Positions 1 to 8,733 of a DNA stretch of 25,367 nt are shown here, in pieces; within the stretch, counting starts at the first letter, position 1; each line of letters opens with the position of its first letter. Under the pieces are notes generated by a model that did no database searches, was not told the origin of the DNA, and saw nothing but the letters and a program-made list of their open reading frames with translations. Position numbers and translations under genes: made by a program. Source of the DNA: Strigomonas culicis (taxonomy: Eukaryota; Euglenozoa; Kinetoplastea; Trypanosomatida; Trypanosomatidae); the NCBI GenBank assembly GCA_000482145.1, contig AUXH01000260.1:1-25367 (forward strand), written 5' to 3'.

Positions 1-24
1 TTCCTTTCCTTTCTTTCTTCTTTG

Positions 25-25
<1 letters not shown>

Positions 26-59
<34 letters not shown>
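26..59. repeat. (TA)17 microsatellite
   Basis: An uninterrupted TA dinucleotide run of 34 bases in the spacer. Such runs are common in trypanosomatid intergenic DNA and are length-variable; no function is inferred. Confidence 0.95.
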
Positions 60-62
<3 letters not shown>

Positions 63-911
63 CCCTCTTCTTCTTTTCTCTTCCTCTGACACTATATACG
101 TGTCTTTGTATATACCTCCTCCTCCCTCTCCTCTCCCCACATATGCATACATATACATATATACATATATATGAGATGAGTGGTTACTTAGAATGAGCTG
201 TAGATGTGTGAAGATCCTTCTGTGTATCGTGTGGCTCACTTTGCTGGTGTACATACATATGACGGAAAGAAACGGAAAGGAAGGAGGAAGGAAGCATGAG
301 AGAGAAAAGGTAGAAGGGGGTTCCTACGTGTGTGATACATAAATGGCTATACAGCGGTTACGGTTGAAATGCTCTTTTTCATTGCTTCTTAGGGAATTTC
401 CTTCTTAGTTTTTCATTCTCTTGGCTTTGTTCTCTTTGCTTCCTTACATCTCTTTTGTTTTTACGCAGTTTTTTGTGTTGCCTTTGTTGTCGATGTGCAT
501 TTTTTTTTCTTGCTTCTTTCTTTCTTCTTTCCTCATTGGTGTCCGTTGTTGTTGATCTCACTGTTGTTGGGCGGCGCGAGGCCGCACCTTCGTCGCTTTT
601 TTGGCTATTGGTGATGTTCTCTTTTTTCTTTACTCTTAATAGCCACCAAAACAAACAAAAAACTGTTGTATTCTTTTGTTACTTGTATACATATACATAA
701 AAAAAAATGGTATTCATATTTGTATCCATTCGTTGACGTATACACTCTTTGTTATTTTCCTTTTTTTTTCTCATGATTCGTTATTAAAGTTAATTATATC
801 GCATGCTCTCCATCACGGGAAAATCTAAAAGCGTCACTCTGTTACTGTTCATGTCCCTCTTCTCTGTGTTGTTGGTGTTGCAACTTCAATGTATCACTGT
901 CACTTCTTTAC

Positions 912-941
912 AATGGTCTTTTTTTTCTTTTAATGCGATAG
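912..941 (+). promoter_or_regulatory. Predicted spliced-leader acceptor for the gene at 1029
   Basis: A T-rich tract (about 917-931) is followed by the first AG at 940-941. This gives an 88-base 5' UTR without an upstream ATG, so 1029 is the first ATG of the mature mRNA. A second pyrimidine stretch at 994-1005 with AG at 1012-1013 is an alternative that keeps the same start. Confidence 0.55.
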
Positions 942-1028
942 CACACAAGCTGCATACACATAGATCCCCCTTCGAACATCATAGAGCACATTAGTTTCTT
1001 CCTTCAACAAAAGGAGAGCAGGAGCGAC

Positions 1029-3005
1029 ATGCACTACGTGAGCAGTAGCTCTTCCACCGCCTCAGACGCCACCGCGGACTCGTCATCGCGCAACAGCCCT
1101 GCGGCCCCTCCGCACTGCGTCCCGTCGGACTCCGTCGTCCAGCGCCCACCCCTGCCGGGCAGCAGCAGCAGCAGCAGGGTGGAGGTAACCACCGCCATTG
1201 CGGCGGAGGAGCCGCAGACGGCCGTGCCGCTCTCCAATCAGAGCACCCCTCTGCTGGACGCGCTGCCGCGCGAGGCCCTCTGCCAGATGCGACACCCAAG
1301 CTCCACCACCACCACCAGCAGCAGCAGCAGCCACGCCAGTGGTAAGCGCCTCACGCATAGCTCCCGCGTCCTCCACGCGGCGGTCAAGGAAACACCGGGC
1401 GACGGGCGAGGCGAAAGCGACCACCACACGAGTGGGGTGCAGTGTACGGACCCCACGGACGCGCGCGGCGCGTCGCCGCCCCCCGCCGCCCCGGCCGCGC
1501 TCACACTTCTGGCGCGGCAGGCGGCGGCACGCGGCGGCACCCACCACCACGTGCCGGACGCGGCGCCGGCGACCGCCCCGCCGCAGTCGGTGCCGCAGGT
1601 GGCAGCTAAGAGCAGCGCGCCGCCACAGCAGCAGCAGCAGACGCCGACGGACCGGCGCCTGCTGTCGCCCGCCGCGTCCGGCACCACGGGCCAGGAGGCG
1701 GCCACGAGCCGCACCTCCACGCCCTCGGTGGCATCCATGCACCACTCGCAGCCGCACAACCACACAGGGATGAGCAGCACGCTCGGCGCCATGGACGCCT
1801 CTCCGCTGCAGCAGAACTCGGTGAACCTGGCCTCCGTCGAGTACACCACCTTCCTCCCCTACTGGCCGTCCGCCCTCAAGGGCGACGGCGAGGCAGACTC
1901 CGACGTGGGGTCCCCGGGCGGGGAGGGAGGGGGGCCGGCGGCGCCGCACCCGCAGCGCCTCCTGCCACCCAAGCCGGCGGCGGGGGAAACGAAGGCGATC
2001 CGGCGAGTGGACCCGAACCCGATGCTGGACTCTCAGGAGGAAGGCGGCAGCGGCCTTGGGCAGCAGGCCCAGGCGGGCGCGACCGCGGCGGCGCCGTCCG
2101 AGGGCGGCACGGCGAGCGCCACGCGGAAGCTGTTCGACTTGGACGCGAACAGCGCCTCCCCCAACCAGCGGCCCCCGCCGGCCTCGCGGGCGAGGGACGG
2201 GCGCGACGGCGACGGGAAGCGCGGGCAGCGAACGGCGCTCGATTTGATGGTGGCGAAGCGAGCCTTCGTGGCGCGCCGTGCGCCGGACACGACGGCCAGG
2301 CCCGCGGCGCCGGCGACCTGCGAGACGGGCAGCCGCAGCATGGACGACACGCTGACCAACCGGAGCGGCGGGAACCAGACCCTTGTCTACGACGCCTCCG
2401 TGGGCTCCAAGCGGCGTGACACGGCCGCAGAAGCAGTAGCGGCGGCGCGTGCGGATGAAGAGAGGCGGTGCCGTGCCCAGCATGAGAGGCGCGACGCGCT
2501 GGTGCGGGAGATCGGGCGCCACCTGCGCACCCTGCAGCACAAGGGCGCCGCGGACCCTCCGCAGGCTGAGGAGGACAGCGAAGCCATCCTGCTCCAAGTA
2601 CTCGCACACTTGCAGGCCGAGGTGGCCCAGCAGGGGGAGGTGGAGGCCGGCCGGGCAGAGGAAAAGGAAACGCGCGACGCCGCGGCAGCGGAGCACGAAA
2701 AGGCGGACGAGACGGCGCACGGCGCGGCGGTGCAGCAGGAGCTGCAGGTCCTCCATCTGAAGGAAGAGCTGTCGTTGCTGAAGCTGCAGTACGCAACGCT
2801 CGAGGAGAAGCTGTATAGTGAACTGCGGCAGGTGAAAAAAGCGCAGGCCACCGACGCGGCGAAACGGGTTGGTGAGCCCGTGTCCGCAGAGCGGCACGCG
2901 CTGCTGCTGGACAACAAGCAGAAGACCGTCCAGCTGCAGACGATGGAGCAGCAGTACCGAACCGTAAGAGAGGCACTGATGCAAAAGGCATTTGGCAGTC
3001 CATGA
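1029..3005 (+). CDS. Hypothetical protein, low complexity with C-terminal coiled coil
   Basis: A 658-residue protein that I do not recognise. Residues 1-460 are low complexity: Ser-, Ala-, Pro- and Thr-rich, with a Ser-rich start, a short Gln run near residue 200, and Gly/Glu-rich stretches near residues 295-305. Residues about 465-655 are rich in Glu, Gln, Arg, Ala and Leu with heptad-like spacing, and should form a broken coiled coil. No signal peptide, membrane segment or catalytic motif is visible. The start is the first ATG after the predicted splice acceptor. Strong GC bias at third codon positions and the unbroken frame support coding. The domain plan (disordered head, coiled-coil tail) is common among cytoskeletal or scaffold proteins of kinetoplastids, but that role is only inferred. 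Confidence 0.85.
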   Translation: MHYVSSSSSTASDATADSSSRNSPAAPPHCVPSDSVVQRPPLPGSSSSSRVEVTTAIAAEEPQTAVPLSNQSTPLLDALPREALCQMRHPSSTTTTSSSSSHASGKRLTHSSRVLHAAVKETPGDGRGESDHHTSGVQCTDPTDARGASPPPAAPAALTLLARQAAARGGTHHHVPDAAPATAPPQSVPQVAAKSSAPPQQQQQTPTDRRLLSPAASGTTGQEAATSRTSTPSVASMHHSQPHNHTGMSSTLGAMDASPLQQNSVNLASVEYTTFLPYWPSALKGDGEADSDVGSPGGEGGGPAAPHPQRLLPPKPAAGETKAIRRVDPNPMLDSQEEGGSGLGQQAQAGATAAAPSEGGTASATRKLFDLDANSASPNQRPPPASRARDGRDGDGKRGQRTALDLMVAKRAFVARRAPDTTARPAAPATCETGSRSMDDTLTNRSGGNQTLVYDASVGSKRRDTAAEAVAAARADEERRCRAQHERRDALVREIGRHLRTLQHKGAADPPQAEEDSEAILLQVLAHLQAEVAQQGEVEAGRAEEKETRDAAAAEHEKADETAHGAAVQQELQVLHLKEELSLLKLQYATLEEKLYSELRQVKKAQATDAAKRVGEPVSAERHALLLDNKQKTVQLQTMEQQYRTVREALMQKAFGSP

Positions 3006-3010
3006 GATGC

Positions 3011-3036
3011 ACATACATACATACATACATACATAC
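3011..3036. repeat. (ACAT)n tetranucleotide repeat
   Basis: About six and a half copies of ACAT begin six bases after the stop codon of the preceding gene, so the repeat lies in its 3' UTR. It continues into CA-rich sequence up to about 3048. Confidence 0.9.
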
Positions 3037-3186
3037 ACACATACACACGGCTCTGTAGATGACGATACATCCTATAGATACAACATCCTTAGAATGCATG
3101 GCTATCTGACTGAAAGGCATAATGGAGTCTCTACACTATGAATGAGTGAATTGACGCGCACTGTCACCTCTGCTTCTGAAACACGT

Positions 3187-3226
3187 CTATCTCTTCCTCT
3201 CTCTCTCTCTCTCCTTCTCTCTGTAG
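3187..3226 (+). promoter_or_regulatory. Predicted spliced-leader acceptor for the gene at 3367
   Basis: A CT-repeat pyrimidine tract of about 35 bases ends in TGTAG, with the first AG at 3225-3226. The 5' UTR would be 140 bases and would include the small ORF at 3343-3366. Confidence 0.7.
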
Positions 3227-3342
3227 CATTGTTTTACTAATAGATCTTCCATACATACAGTGACGTTTGTTCTTGTAATCATACACACACACACACTTCT
3301 ATAGATTACACTGTCCTAGCCGTTCGCATCGTCTCTATTTGC

Positions 3343-3366
3343 ATGCCTGTGCTTGCCCACCCCTAA
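3343..3366 (+). other. Upstream ORF (7 codons) abutting the main start codon
   Basis: The first ATG after the predicted splice acceptor opens a 7-codon frame (MPVLAHP) ending in TAA at 3364-3366. The main ATG follows at once at 3367, giving TAAATG, and both are in the same frame. Scanning ribosomes should meet this ATG first, so the downstream protein would need leaky scanning or termination-reinitiation. The frame is seen directly; the regulatory role is inferred and depends on the acceptor being upstream of 3343. Confidence 0.5.
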
Positions 3367-6207
3367 ATGGACGACGACGACTATGACCACTACACCGATC
3401 TCTCCGGCCTGTCCGTCTCGGGTCTCCACGCGCCACACTGGAGGGGAGAGCCTTCGCAGGCGACGACGGGCCTGACAGCGACCCGTCCGCACGCCCCGAG
3501 TTTCACGAGCACCAGCACGACGACGGCCGCCGTGGGCAGTCGGGGCGTCTACCCGCAGCCCGCACGCGCCGCGGCCGGTCCGTCGCTGCGGCACCAGTTC
3601 CAGCAGACTGCGCCACCTCCGCCGCAGCAGCGGCACAGCCACGTGGACGCGGCGGGGCTGCTGCCACGTCGGCGGGAGCCCAGCCCCCGCGGCCACGCCG
3701 GCTCCATACCGTGGGGCGCGCTGCTCCGCGGCCCGTCCATGCCCGTCGCCGTTCGCGTGGCTACGACGGCGGCAGCGGACGCGGCGGGCGCCACGCTGCC
3801 CCGCGCCCCGACCTACTATGCGTCACCGTACAGCCACAAAATGCAGGCTTATAGCCATCCCTACACGCCGCACAACATGGTCTCGCGCATCTGCGCGCCG
3901 GACCCCGACAGCACGGGGCTGCTGGGCGCCGCATCGGCGGGGGAGCAGCCGCGGTGGCCCTCCGCGTCGCGCGCTGCCGCCGCGATAGCAGAGGAGGAGG
4001 AGCCGGTGGTGTCCTCGTATGGCAGCTCGTTCGCGCTGCAGCTGGGGAGCCGCCACCAGCCCAGCGGCAGCCCGCGGGCGTCGGCCGTCGAGCACCCCTA
4101 CCACGATGACCTCCGTCCGGATCCCCACGGGGGGCCGAATGCGAGCCGGGAGGCGGCGTACCCCGCTCCGGGCGCGTCCATCCTCTGCCCGTCGACGGTG
4201 CGGCCGCGCCGGCATGGGCCCGTCCCGCCACAGGACGCCTCGCGGAGCGCGCGCTACTACGCGGCGTGTGCGCAGCCCTACTGTCGGGCGGAGCCACACC
4301 CCGGTGCGGCGCCGGCCACGCCGCGCGGGCTGCTATACACGTCGGGTCTGGAAGGGGACCCGACGCCGGCGGTGGCGCCGCCGACGGCCGATCGCGCGCC
4401 TGACACAAGGGAGCGGCACCACGACGAGCGCAGCACCGTTTATGTGGATGCGGAGGAGGTCGTACAGGCGCCACCGGCCGCCCCCGCAGCAGACAGAGGG
4501 CGGCCCGCGGCGCCGCCGGCATCCCCGCCGCCCCAGCAGCAGCAGCAGGGCGGCGCGGAGCGCTCCTACAGCTTCTTGAACAAGGTGCCTCTGCTGCGCC
4601 AAAGGGAGCGCGGCCCACCGCCCTCCCCGCAGCGTCGCGCCGTGCGGCAGCGGCCGCCCCCGCCGCCCAAGGGCCTCAAGTGGGTCCTCCAGCACCTGGA
4701 GGAGGTTGTGGACTACGGCGGCAAGGTCGCCGACAAGTACGCGCGCGCGACGCACTGCCACCTGTGGCACGACCCGCGCCGCGCGCCGAGCCTGCTGGTG
4801 TGGGTGGCCGACCTGTTCAAAGCGCGCTTCGGGGTGCACGGGTGGCGGGCGAGGCAGGACGAGTTTGCGCAACTGGTCGCCGCCTACAGCCGCAGCGCCC
4901 TGCAGCAGGACGCGAGCGGCGCGCCAGAGGGAAGCCCGCCGGTGCCGCCGCTGCTGCTCATCTTCGCGAACTACCTCCGCGCGGCGCTGCAGGGGGCACG
5001 CGGCGCCCACACCGCCGCGCCGTGCGACAGCGACGACGACGCCGCGACGGAGGCGGTGCCCTCCGTGTACCGCTTCGAGTACCTGTGCTATTTCTGCTTC
5101 CTCCGCCGTGTGCTCGCCCCCCACGCGCTGGTGCGGACGAGGCCGGTGGGGCTGCCGCCCGCGCAGGGGGGGCGCGGCAGTCTGCCGCTGACGCGGCGGT
5201 ACGTGCCGCGCGAGCAGCTGGGCCCGCTGCTCACCAAGGCGCTGACGGCGCTCAAGGTCCACCGCCGCGACGGCGACGGCGACGGCGCCGGCGGGTGCGC
5301 TGCGGACGGACCGGGCGGCCCGGCCCCCCGCAGCGCCACGCAGCGGACGGCCCTCACGCGCGAGGAGGTCTGCTACGCGCGCGAGCTGGTGCTGGCGTGG
5401 GTGGCGCAGGTGGAAGCGCAGCGGGGCCTCGGGGCCGCGCTGGACCTGCAGACACGCCTGGCGTTCGACTACGAGGAGGGCAACCGCATCGACACCGCCT
5501 TCATTGACCTGTACGCTCTTGTGCAGGTAATGGTGGAGAGCGTGCACGTGCTGCTCCACGTACCACCGCAGTCCCCGCGGGCGGGGAGCAGCGGCGGCGG
5601 CAGCAGCGACCCCCTCCCTCGCCGCGCGGCCGCGGTGCGGGCGCCGCCACAGGAGCGGCGCGCCGCCCCTCGCGACGGCGCGGACCGCCCGCGGACGGCG
5701 CCGTGGGCGCTGCAGACGACCACCGAAAGGAGCGACGACAGCGACGAGGCGGATGAAGTGGAGGAGGAGCCGCACCCGCCACGGCCGCGCGCGGCCACCC
5801 CTCCGCCCTCTCAGGCGGCGGCCGCGCGGTTCGCGGAGCGTGAGGGCGGCGATGTGGATGTGTCCGACACGGAGCTGGGGCTGACGGAGCAGTGGCTGCG
5901 GCGCCGACAGGCCGTGCGGGCGCGCGCGGTCGGTCCGTGGGCACCGCCCTCTCTGCGCGGCCACGACAAAGCCCGTCCCAGCCGCGACATGCCGGAGGCG
6001 ACCGCGGAGGTGGAGGATGACGACGCGGAGGTGTTCTGCTACACCCAGCAACGCCGGCAGGAGCTTCAGCAGGAGAACTACTTCAGCGATTTTTTCGCGC
6101 CAGCCGCCTCGCAGCCCCAGCCGTCGCCTCCACCGCCAGCGGAGGACCACGAGGCGCACGTCGAGGTGGTATCGAATGCAGATAATTACTACACGCAATG
6201 GCAGTAG
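3367..6207 (+). CDS. Hypothetical protein with central helical domain, large
   Basis: A 946-residue protein of unknown function. Residues 1-430 are low complexity (Ala, Pro, Arg, Ser, with Tyr/His/Pro-rich patches and a Gln run near 395). Residues about 436-735 are ordered and predicted mainly helical, with hydrophobic segments such as LLLIFANYLRAAL and YLCYFCFLRRVL; a Gly/Ala/Asp-rich loop near 638-660 interrupts it. The tail from 740 is acidic and Pro-rich, with an EVEDDDAEVF patch, and ends NYYTQWQ. No signal peptide or true membrane helix is evident. I could not match the central domain to a named family. The start is the ATG directly after the upstream ORF stop; codon bias supports coding throughout. 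Confidence 0.85.
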   Translation: MDDDDYDHYTDLSGLSVSGLHAPHWRGEPSQATTGLTATRPHAPSFTSTSTTTAAVGSRGVYPQPARAAAGPSLRHQFQQTAPPPPQQRHSHVDAAGLLPRRREPSPRGHAGSIPWGALLRGPSMPVAVRVATTAAADAAGATLPRAPTYYASPYSHKMQAYSHPYTPHNMVSRICAPDPDSTGLLGAASAGEQPRWPSASRAAAAIAEEEEPVVSSYGSSFALQLGSRHQPSGSPRASAVEHPYHDDLRPDPHGGPNASREAAYPAPGASILCPSTVRPRRHGPVPPQDASRSARYYAACAQPYCRAEPHPGAAPATPRGLLYTSGLEGDPTPAVAPPTADRAPDTRERHHDERSTVYVDAEEVVQAPPAAPAADRGRPAAPPASPPPQQQQQGGAERSYSFLNKVPLLRQRERGPPPSPQRRAVRQRPPPPPKGLKWVLQHLEEVVDYGGKVADKYARATHCHLWHDPRRAPSLLVWVADLFKARFGVHGWRARQDEFAQLVAAYSRSALQQDASGAPEGSPPVPPLLLIFANYLRAALQGARGAHTAAPCDSDDDAATEAVPSVYRFEYLCYFCFLRRVLAPHALVRTRPVGLPPAQGGRGSLPLTRRYVPREQLGPLLTKALTALKVHRRDGDGDGAGGCAADGPGGPAPRSATQRTALTREEVCYARELVLAWVAQVEAQRGLGAALDLQTRLAFDYEEGNRIDTAFIDLYALVQVMVESVHVLLHVPPQSPRAGSSGGGSSDPLPRRAAAVRAPPQERRAAPRDGADRPRTAPWALQTTTERSDDSDEADEVEEEPHPPRPRAATPPPSQAAAARFAEREGGDVDVSDTELGLTEQWLRRRQAVRARAVGPWAPPSLRGHDKARPSRDMPEATAEVEDDDAEVFCYTQQRRQELQQENYFSDFFAPAASQPQPSPPPPAEDHEAHVEVVSNADNYYTQWQ

Positions 6208-6361
6208 TCCGCCACACAAACATACACATCTGTTATTGACTTGTTTCGTGTAGAATACATCTTTTAAAAAAAAATGAAACCGTAAGTCAAAGCAAAAGGA
6301 CATACTGCATGTTAAGGTTGACGCGTAGCCTTTACAATTACATCTACCTCTGTCCGCAACC

Positions 6362-6423
6362 ACTCTTTCTCTCTCTCTCTCTCTCTTTCCATCTATATCT
6401 CTCGTATGTCCTTTTGTTTTGAG
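6362..6423 (+). promoter_or_regulatory. Orphan spliced-leader acceptor-like signal
   Basis: A TC-repeat pyrimidine tract (6362-6389) followed by T-rich sequence has its first AG at 6422-6423. It looks like the signals in front of true genes, but the next large gene starts 2.3 kb downstream. It may define an unannotated transcript or be an unused cryptic site. Confidence 0.35.
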
Positions 6424-6514
6424 ATATTCAACAACCAAAGTGTATTCATTTTTTAGAGCTGCTTTCGTACTGCTGTTGAAATTGATATTTCTGCTTCTAT
6501 ATACATCGATATAC

Positions 6515-6622
6515 ATGCTTGCTGTTTCGGTGATGAGAGATCCAGCCACACTTCGACGCAGCTCTCCGCGTACGTGCTTCCCTATAGCTCAGCCCTCAGT
6601 CTCCGTTGGAAAAGGATGGTAG
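6515..6622 (+). other. Small ORF (35 codons), first ATG after the orphan acceptor
   Basis: A 35-residue frame starting MLAVSVMRDP and ending GKGW. It is the first ATG after the acceptor-like AG at 6423. It is short and resembles nothing I recognise, so coding is doubtful; it is listed because of its position. Confidence 0.12.
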
Positions 6623-6960
6623 CGGGATGGGAAAAAAAAATGTGGAACGTAAGGAAGATAATGTAGGACAAGATGATGGAGCAATTAAGGAAAAAAAAGA
6701 AAAGCAAGGGAGAACAAAAGAAGAGAAGGATCGAATTTATGCATATATAACAGTAGTAACAATAATAAAGAGTGTGGTAAAGCGCATTACTACCGTACTA
6801 ATGAAGACGCTGTGTTCTCTTTTACATACCAACATGAACCCTAACCCTATTCCAAAATACGAGAGAGGGGGCGAAAGAGAAGAGAGAGGGGAAGGAGAAA
6901 TAAACACTCCTTTCGCCTGTTCCTCTTTTTCGTTCCTTTTTCGTGTTTTTTGTTGAACAG

Positions 6961-6978
6961 ACACTACTTTTGTAGTGT
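6961..6978 (+). other. Small hairpin, 7-bp stem with TTTT loop
   Basis: ACACTAC (6961-6967) pairs perfectly with GTAGTGT (6972-6978) around the loop TTTT. It is not GC-rich and could be chance. Confidence 0.3.
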
Positions 6979-7082
6979 TCTGGACCCACTTTCTTTCCTT
7001 CTTTTGGGTGGACGAGAAAGTGGAGCTTCGAATACTAACATTGCTGACCATTAGTTATACAGCAATACTCACTCTCCCAACC

Positions 7083-7263
7083 CTTTTCTTATGATTATTA
7101 TTTTTATTATGCGTTCTTTTCTTTCGTTTTGTCTTTTTTTTTTGTCTCTACTTTCTTCCTTTTTTCTTACTCTTGTGTTCCTGCCCTTATCTTCTACTTT
7201 GTTTTCTCTTCCACTTTTTTTTTTCCGGCTTCCCTTTACTCGAATGCCTTCGGTGTCACTCAG
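7083..7263 (+). promoter_or_regulatory. Long T/C-rich tract with possible second orphan acceptor
   Basis: About 150 bases of strongly pyrimidine-rich sequence are followed by AG at 7262-7263. Two very short ATG frames follow, then the 110-codon frame at 7314. The tract resembles a trans-splicing pyrimidine tract, but T-rich 3' UTR sequence would look the same. Confidence 0.2.
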
Positions 7264-7313
7264 TCGCTGTTTTATGGTGTGAAGTGCAGTATGCGGTCCG
7301 TGGGAGCTTCCGA

Positions 7314-7646
7314 ATGAACACAAGAAAGAGTGGAGAATGTCAACAGGTACTCAAGTCTTCGCTATGCCAAGACAAGGATCCGCTTTCATCTTTCACTTTA
7401 TGCACTCGTTGTGTTTTTCTTGCGTTTTTCACTTTACTCCTTCATCTTCTTTTTCTTTTTCTTTTCGTCACTTTTTTGAGATTTGGCGTCGGTGTTGTTC
7501 TTGTTGTTGTACTCCAAATGGTTTTCATTCGTTCTCTCTGGAACACACCTTCTTTTACTCGATTGTTTGCTTTCTCTTTGCCTTCCTTTTTGCATTTCCT
7601 TTTTAAAACTATTATTGCGCTACATGGAAGAAACGCAACCCAATAA
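7314..7646 (+). other. Doubtful ORF of 110 codons, hydrophobic
   Basis: The frame begins MNTRKSGECQQ and contains one or two strongly hydrophobic stretches rich in Phe, Leu and Val (about residues 32-72). It follows a pyrimidine tract and AG at 7263. Its codons are T-rich, unlike every accepted gene here, and the hydrophobicity comes from reading a T-rich tract as Phe/Leu/Ser. It is most likely non-coding, but it is the best protein-coding candidate in the 2.5-kb spacer. Confidence 0.12.
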
Positions 7647-8510
7647 ATGGAGAGGGGGGGAAACAGAAAGACCATCATTGTACAATATAAGGAAAAACAC
7701 TGTTCCATCATATACGTGGATACGCATTAGGTATGTATCTGTGCGGAGACAACCTGTGTGGAGCTTACCGGCTATCGCAGCCACCTCTTCATGTGGGACG
7801 TCGCTGTATCAGAGCATCTATATGGGTGCAAACGTACATGCTCGATCAGCTCCTTTTTTCTTATTATGATCATGATATCTTTTTTTTTTCCTATCCCTTT
7901 TCGTTTACTGTTTCTCTGTGTATGTTTGGTAACGGTAATGAAAAGGGAAAACATGAAGAGGAATGGTGGATACCTGTGAGAGGAAAGAGAAAACGAAACA
8001 AACGTGTAGAAGAAAAAATGTGTCGTAAAGAAGCATGAGAACCTTGTAATTCCAACAACAACAACAACAAAGATAACAAAGGGTGAGGAAATATAAAAGG
8101 AAAAGGACACGGATGTATTGTGGGAATAGGAAAAAAAAGAAAACCGAACGATTCACGAAGTCAAGATGAAAGGGTTTCTAAGTCATAGACTTCTCATATA
8201 TGCGAGAAGGTTCGGTATGCAAGGCTCTCTGTTTGTCGCTCCATCCTCTAGTGGTGTGCGATTGCCTTTCTCTGAGAAACACAACTTTATCTAAACGCCC
8301 ATCACTGCGGCGCTATTTCTTTGATCTCATCTCTATTGTACATTGTACGGTATGAGCAGGGCGAGGCACGGTAGTGGCGCGTTAAAGGACTCTCTGATTG
8401 TCTTATGGATACTCACTGCTTCACTACAAACCGTACTTGCTCGTATGGCAGTTGTTTTTATGTGTATACAGTACATGTACAGGTGTATGCATGCTGTTAT
8501 GTAGCGCTAT

Positions 8511-8604
8511 GCGCTTCTATGCTTCCCTCTCCATCACCGCCTCCCGCACCTTTTTCTCTTCTGTTGCCGCTACTCTCTTTTTCTTGCGTGCATGTCGTTG
8601 GAAG
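8511..8604 (+). promoter_or_regulatory. Predicted spliced-leader acceptor for the antiporter gene
   Basis: A long C/T-rich tract (about 8513-8585) is followed by AG at 8603-8604, giving a 129-base 5' UTR with no ATG before 8734. AGs at 8685-8686 and 8713-8714, each after shorter pyrimidine stretches, are alternatives that leave the start unchanged. Confidence 0.5.
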
Positions 8605-8733
8605 ACATTGATATAAAAGGAAGGTGCGAGAAGACGGCGCATACACCCCCCATCAGCGGTGTTTCTTTTGTGTGTCTATTGAACAGTTTCCTTTTGTTCT
8701 CCCTCTGAACCGAGCACCCACACCGTCCCACCC

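Larger units (their letters stand above)
1..1028. other. Spacer: upstream 3' UTR/intergenic and 5' UTR of the first gene
   Basis: AT-rich, homopolymer-rich sequence with no convincing gene. It opens with a pyrimidine-rich stretch and a TA microsatellite. It also holds CT-rich tracts near 112-136 and T-rich stretches near 360-530. Short open frames here (for example 803-994) have none of the GC-rich third-position bias of the real genes and cross the predicted splice acceptor at 941. The left part is probably the 3' UTR of a gene outside the window; the last ~88 bases are the 5' UTR of the gene at 1029. Confidence 0.7.
3006..3366. other. Intergenic spacer between the first two genes
   Basis: Contains the short 3' UTR of the first gene, a CATA repeat directly after its stop, a CT tract with a splice acceptor at 3226, and a 140-base 5' UTR carrying a small upstream ORF. 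No other gene is seen. Confidence 0.8.
6208..8733. other. Long gene-poor spacer (2.5 kb)
   Basis: By far the longest non-coding stretch in the window. It contains a CT tract with an orphan acceptor-like AG at 6423, a purine-rich block at about 6620-6735, a second purine-rich block at about 6861-6902, two T-rich blocks (about 7083-7235 and 7380-7610), a CAA repeat at 8053-8070, and the acceptor of the antiporter gene near 8604. No frame has the GC-rich codon use of the neighbours. Possible contents are a long 3' UTR, a long non-coding transcript, or decayed sequence. I saw no tRNA, snRNA or recognisable transposon. Confidence 0.6.

Noticed and set aside
803..994. 63-codon hydrophobic frame just before the first gene
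   Set aside because: It crosses the predicted splice acceptor at 941, so its ATG would not be in the mature mRNA; the composition is non-coding.
1083..3038. 651-codon minus-strand open frame opposite the first gene
   Set aside because: Same GC shadow effect. It runs against the direction of the polycistron and has no acceptor signal on its strand.
4333..6549. 738-codon minus-strand open frame opposite the second gene
   Set aside because: Arg-rich GC shadow that begins in spacer sequence; no domain is recognised.
6837..6849. Two CCCTAA telomere-type units
   Set aside because: Only about two copies (AACCCTAACCCTA), so chance or at most a trivial trace; no subtelomeric context.
6606..6956. 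116-codon open frame in the purine-rich block
   Set aside because: It begins with a non-ATG codon and reads Lys/Glu/Arg from A/G-rich sequence, without coding bias.
6208..8733. Possible SIDER-type retroposon or small RNA gene in the long spacer
   Set aside because: I saw no tRNA box pattern or clear retroposon signature with poly(A) tail and target duplication; a database search would be needed to claim one.
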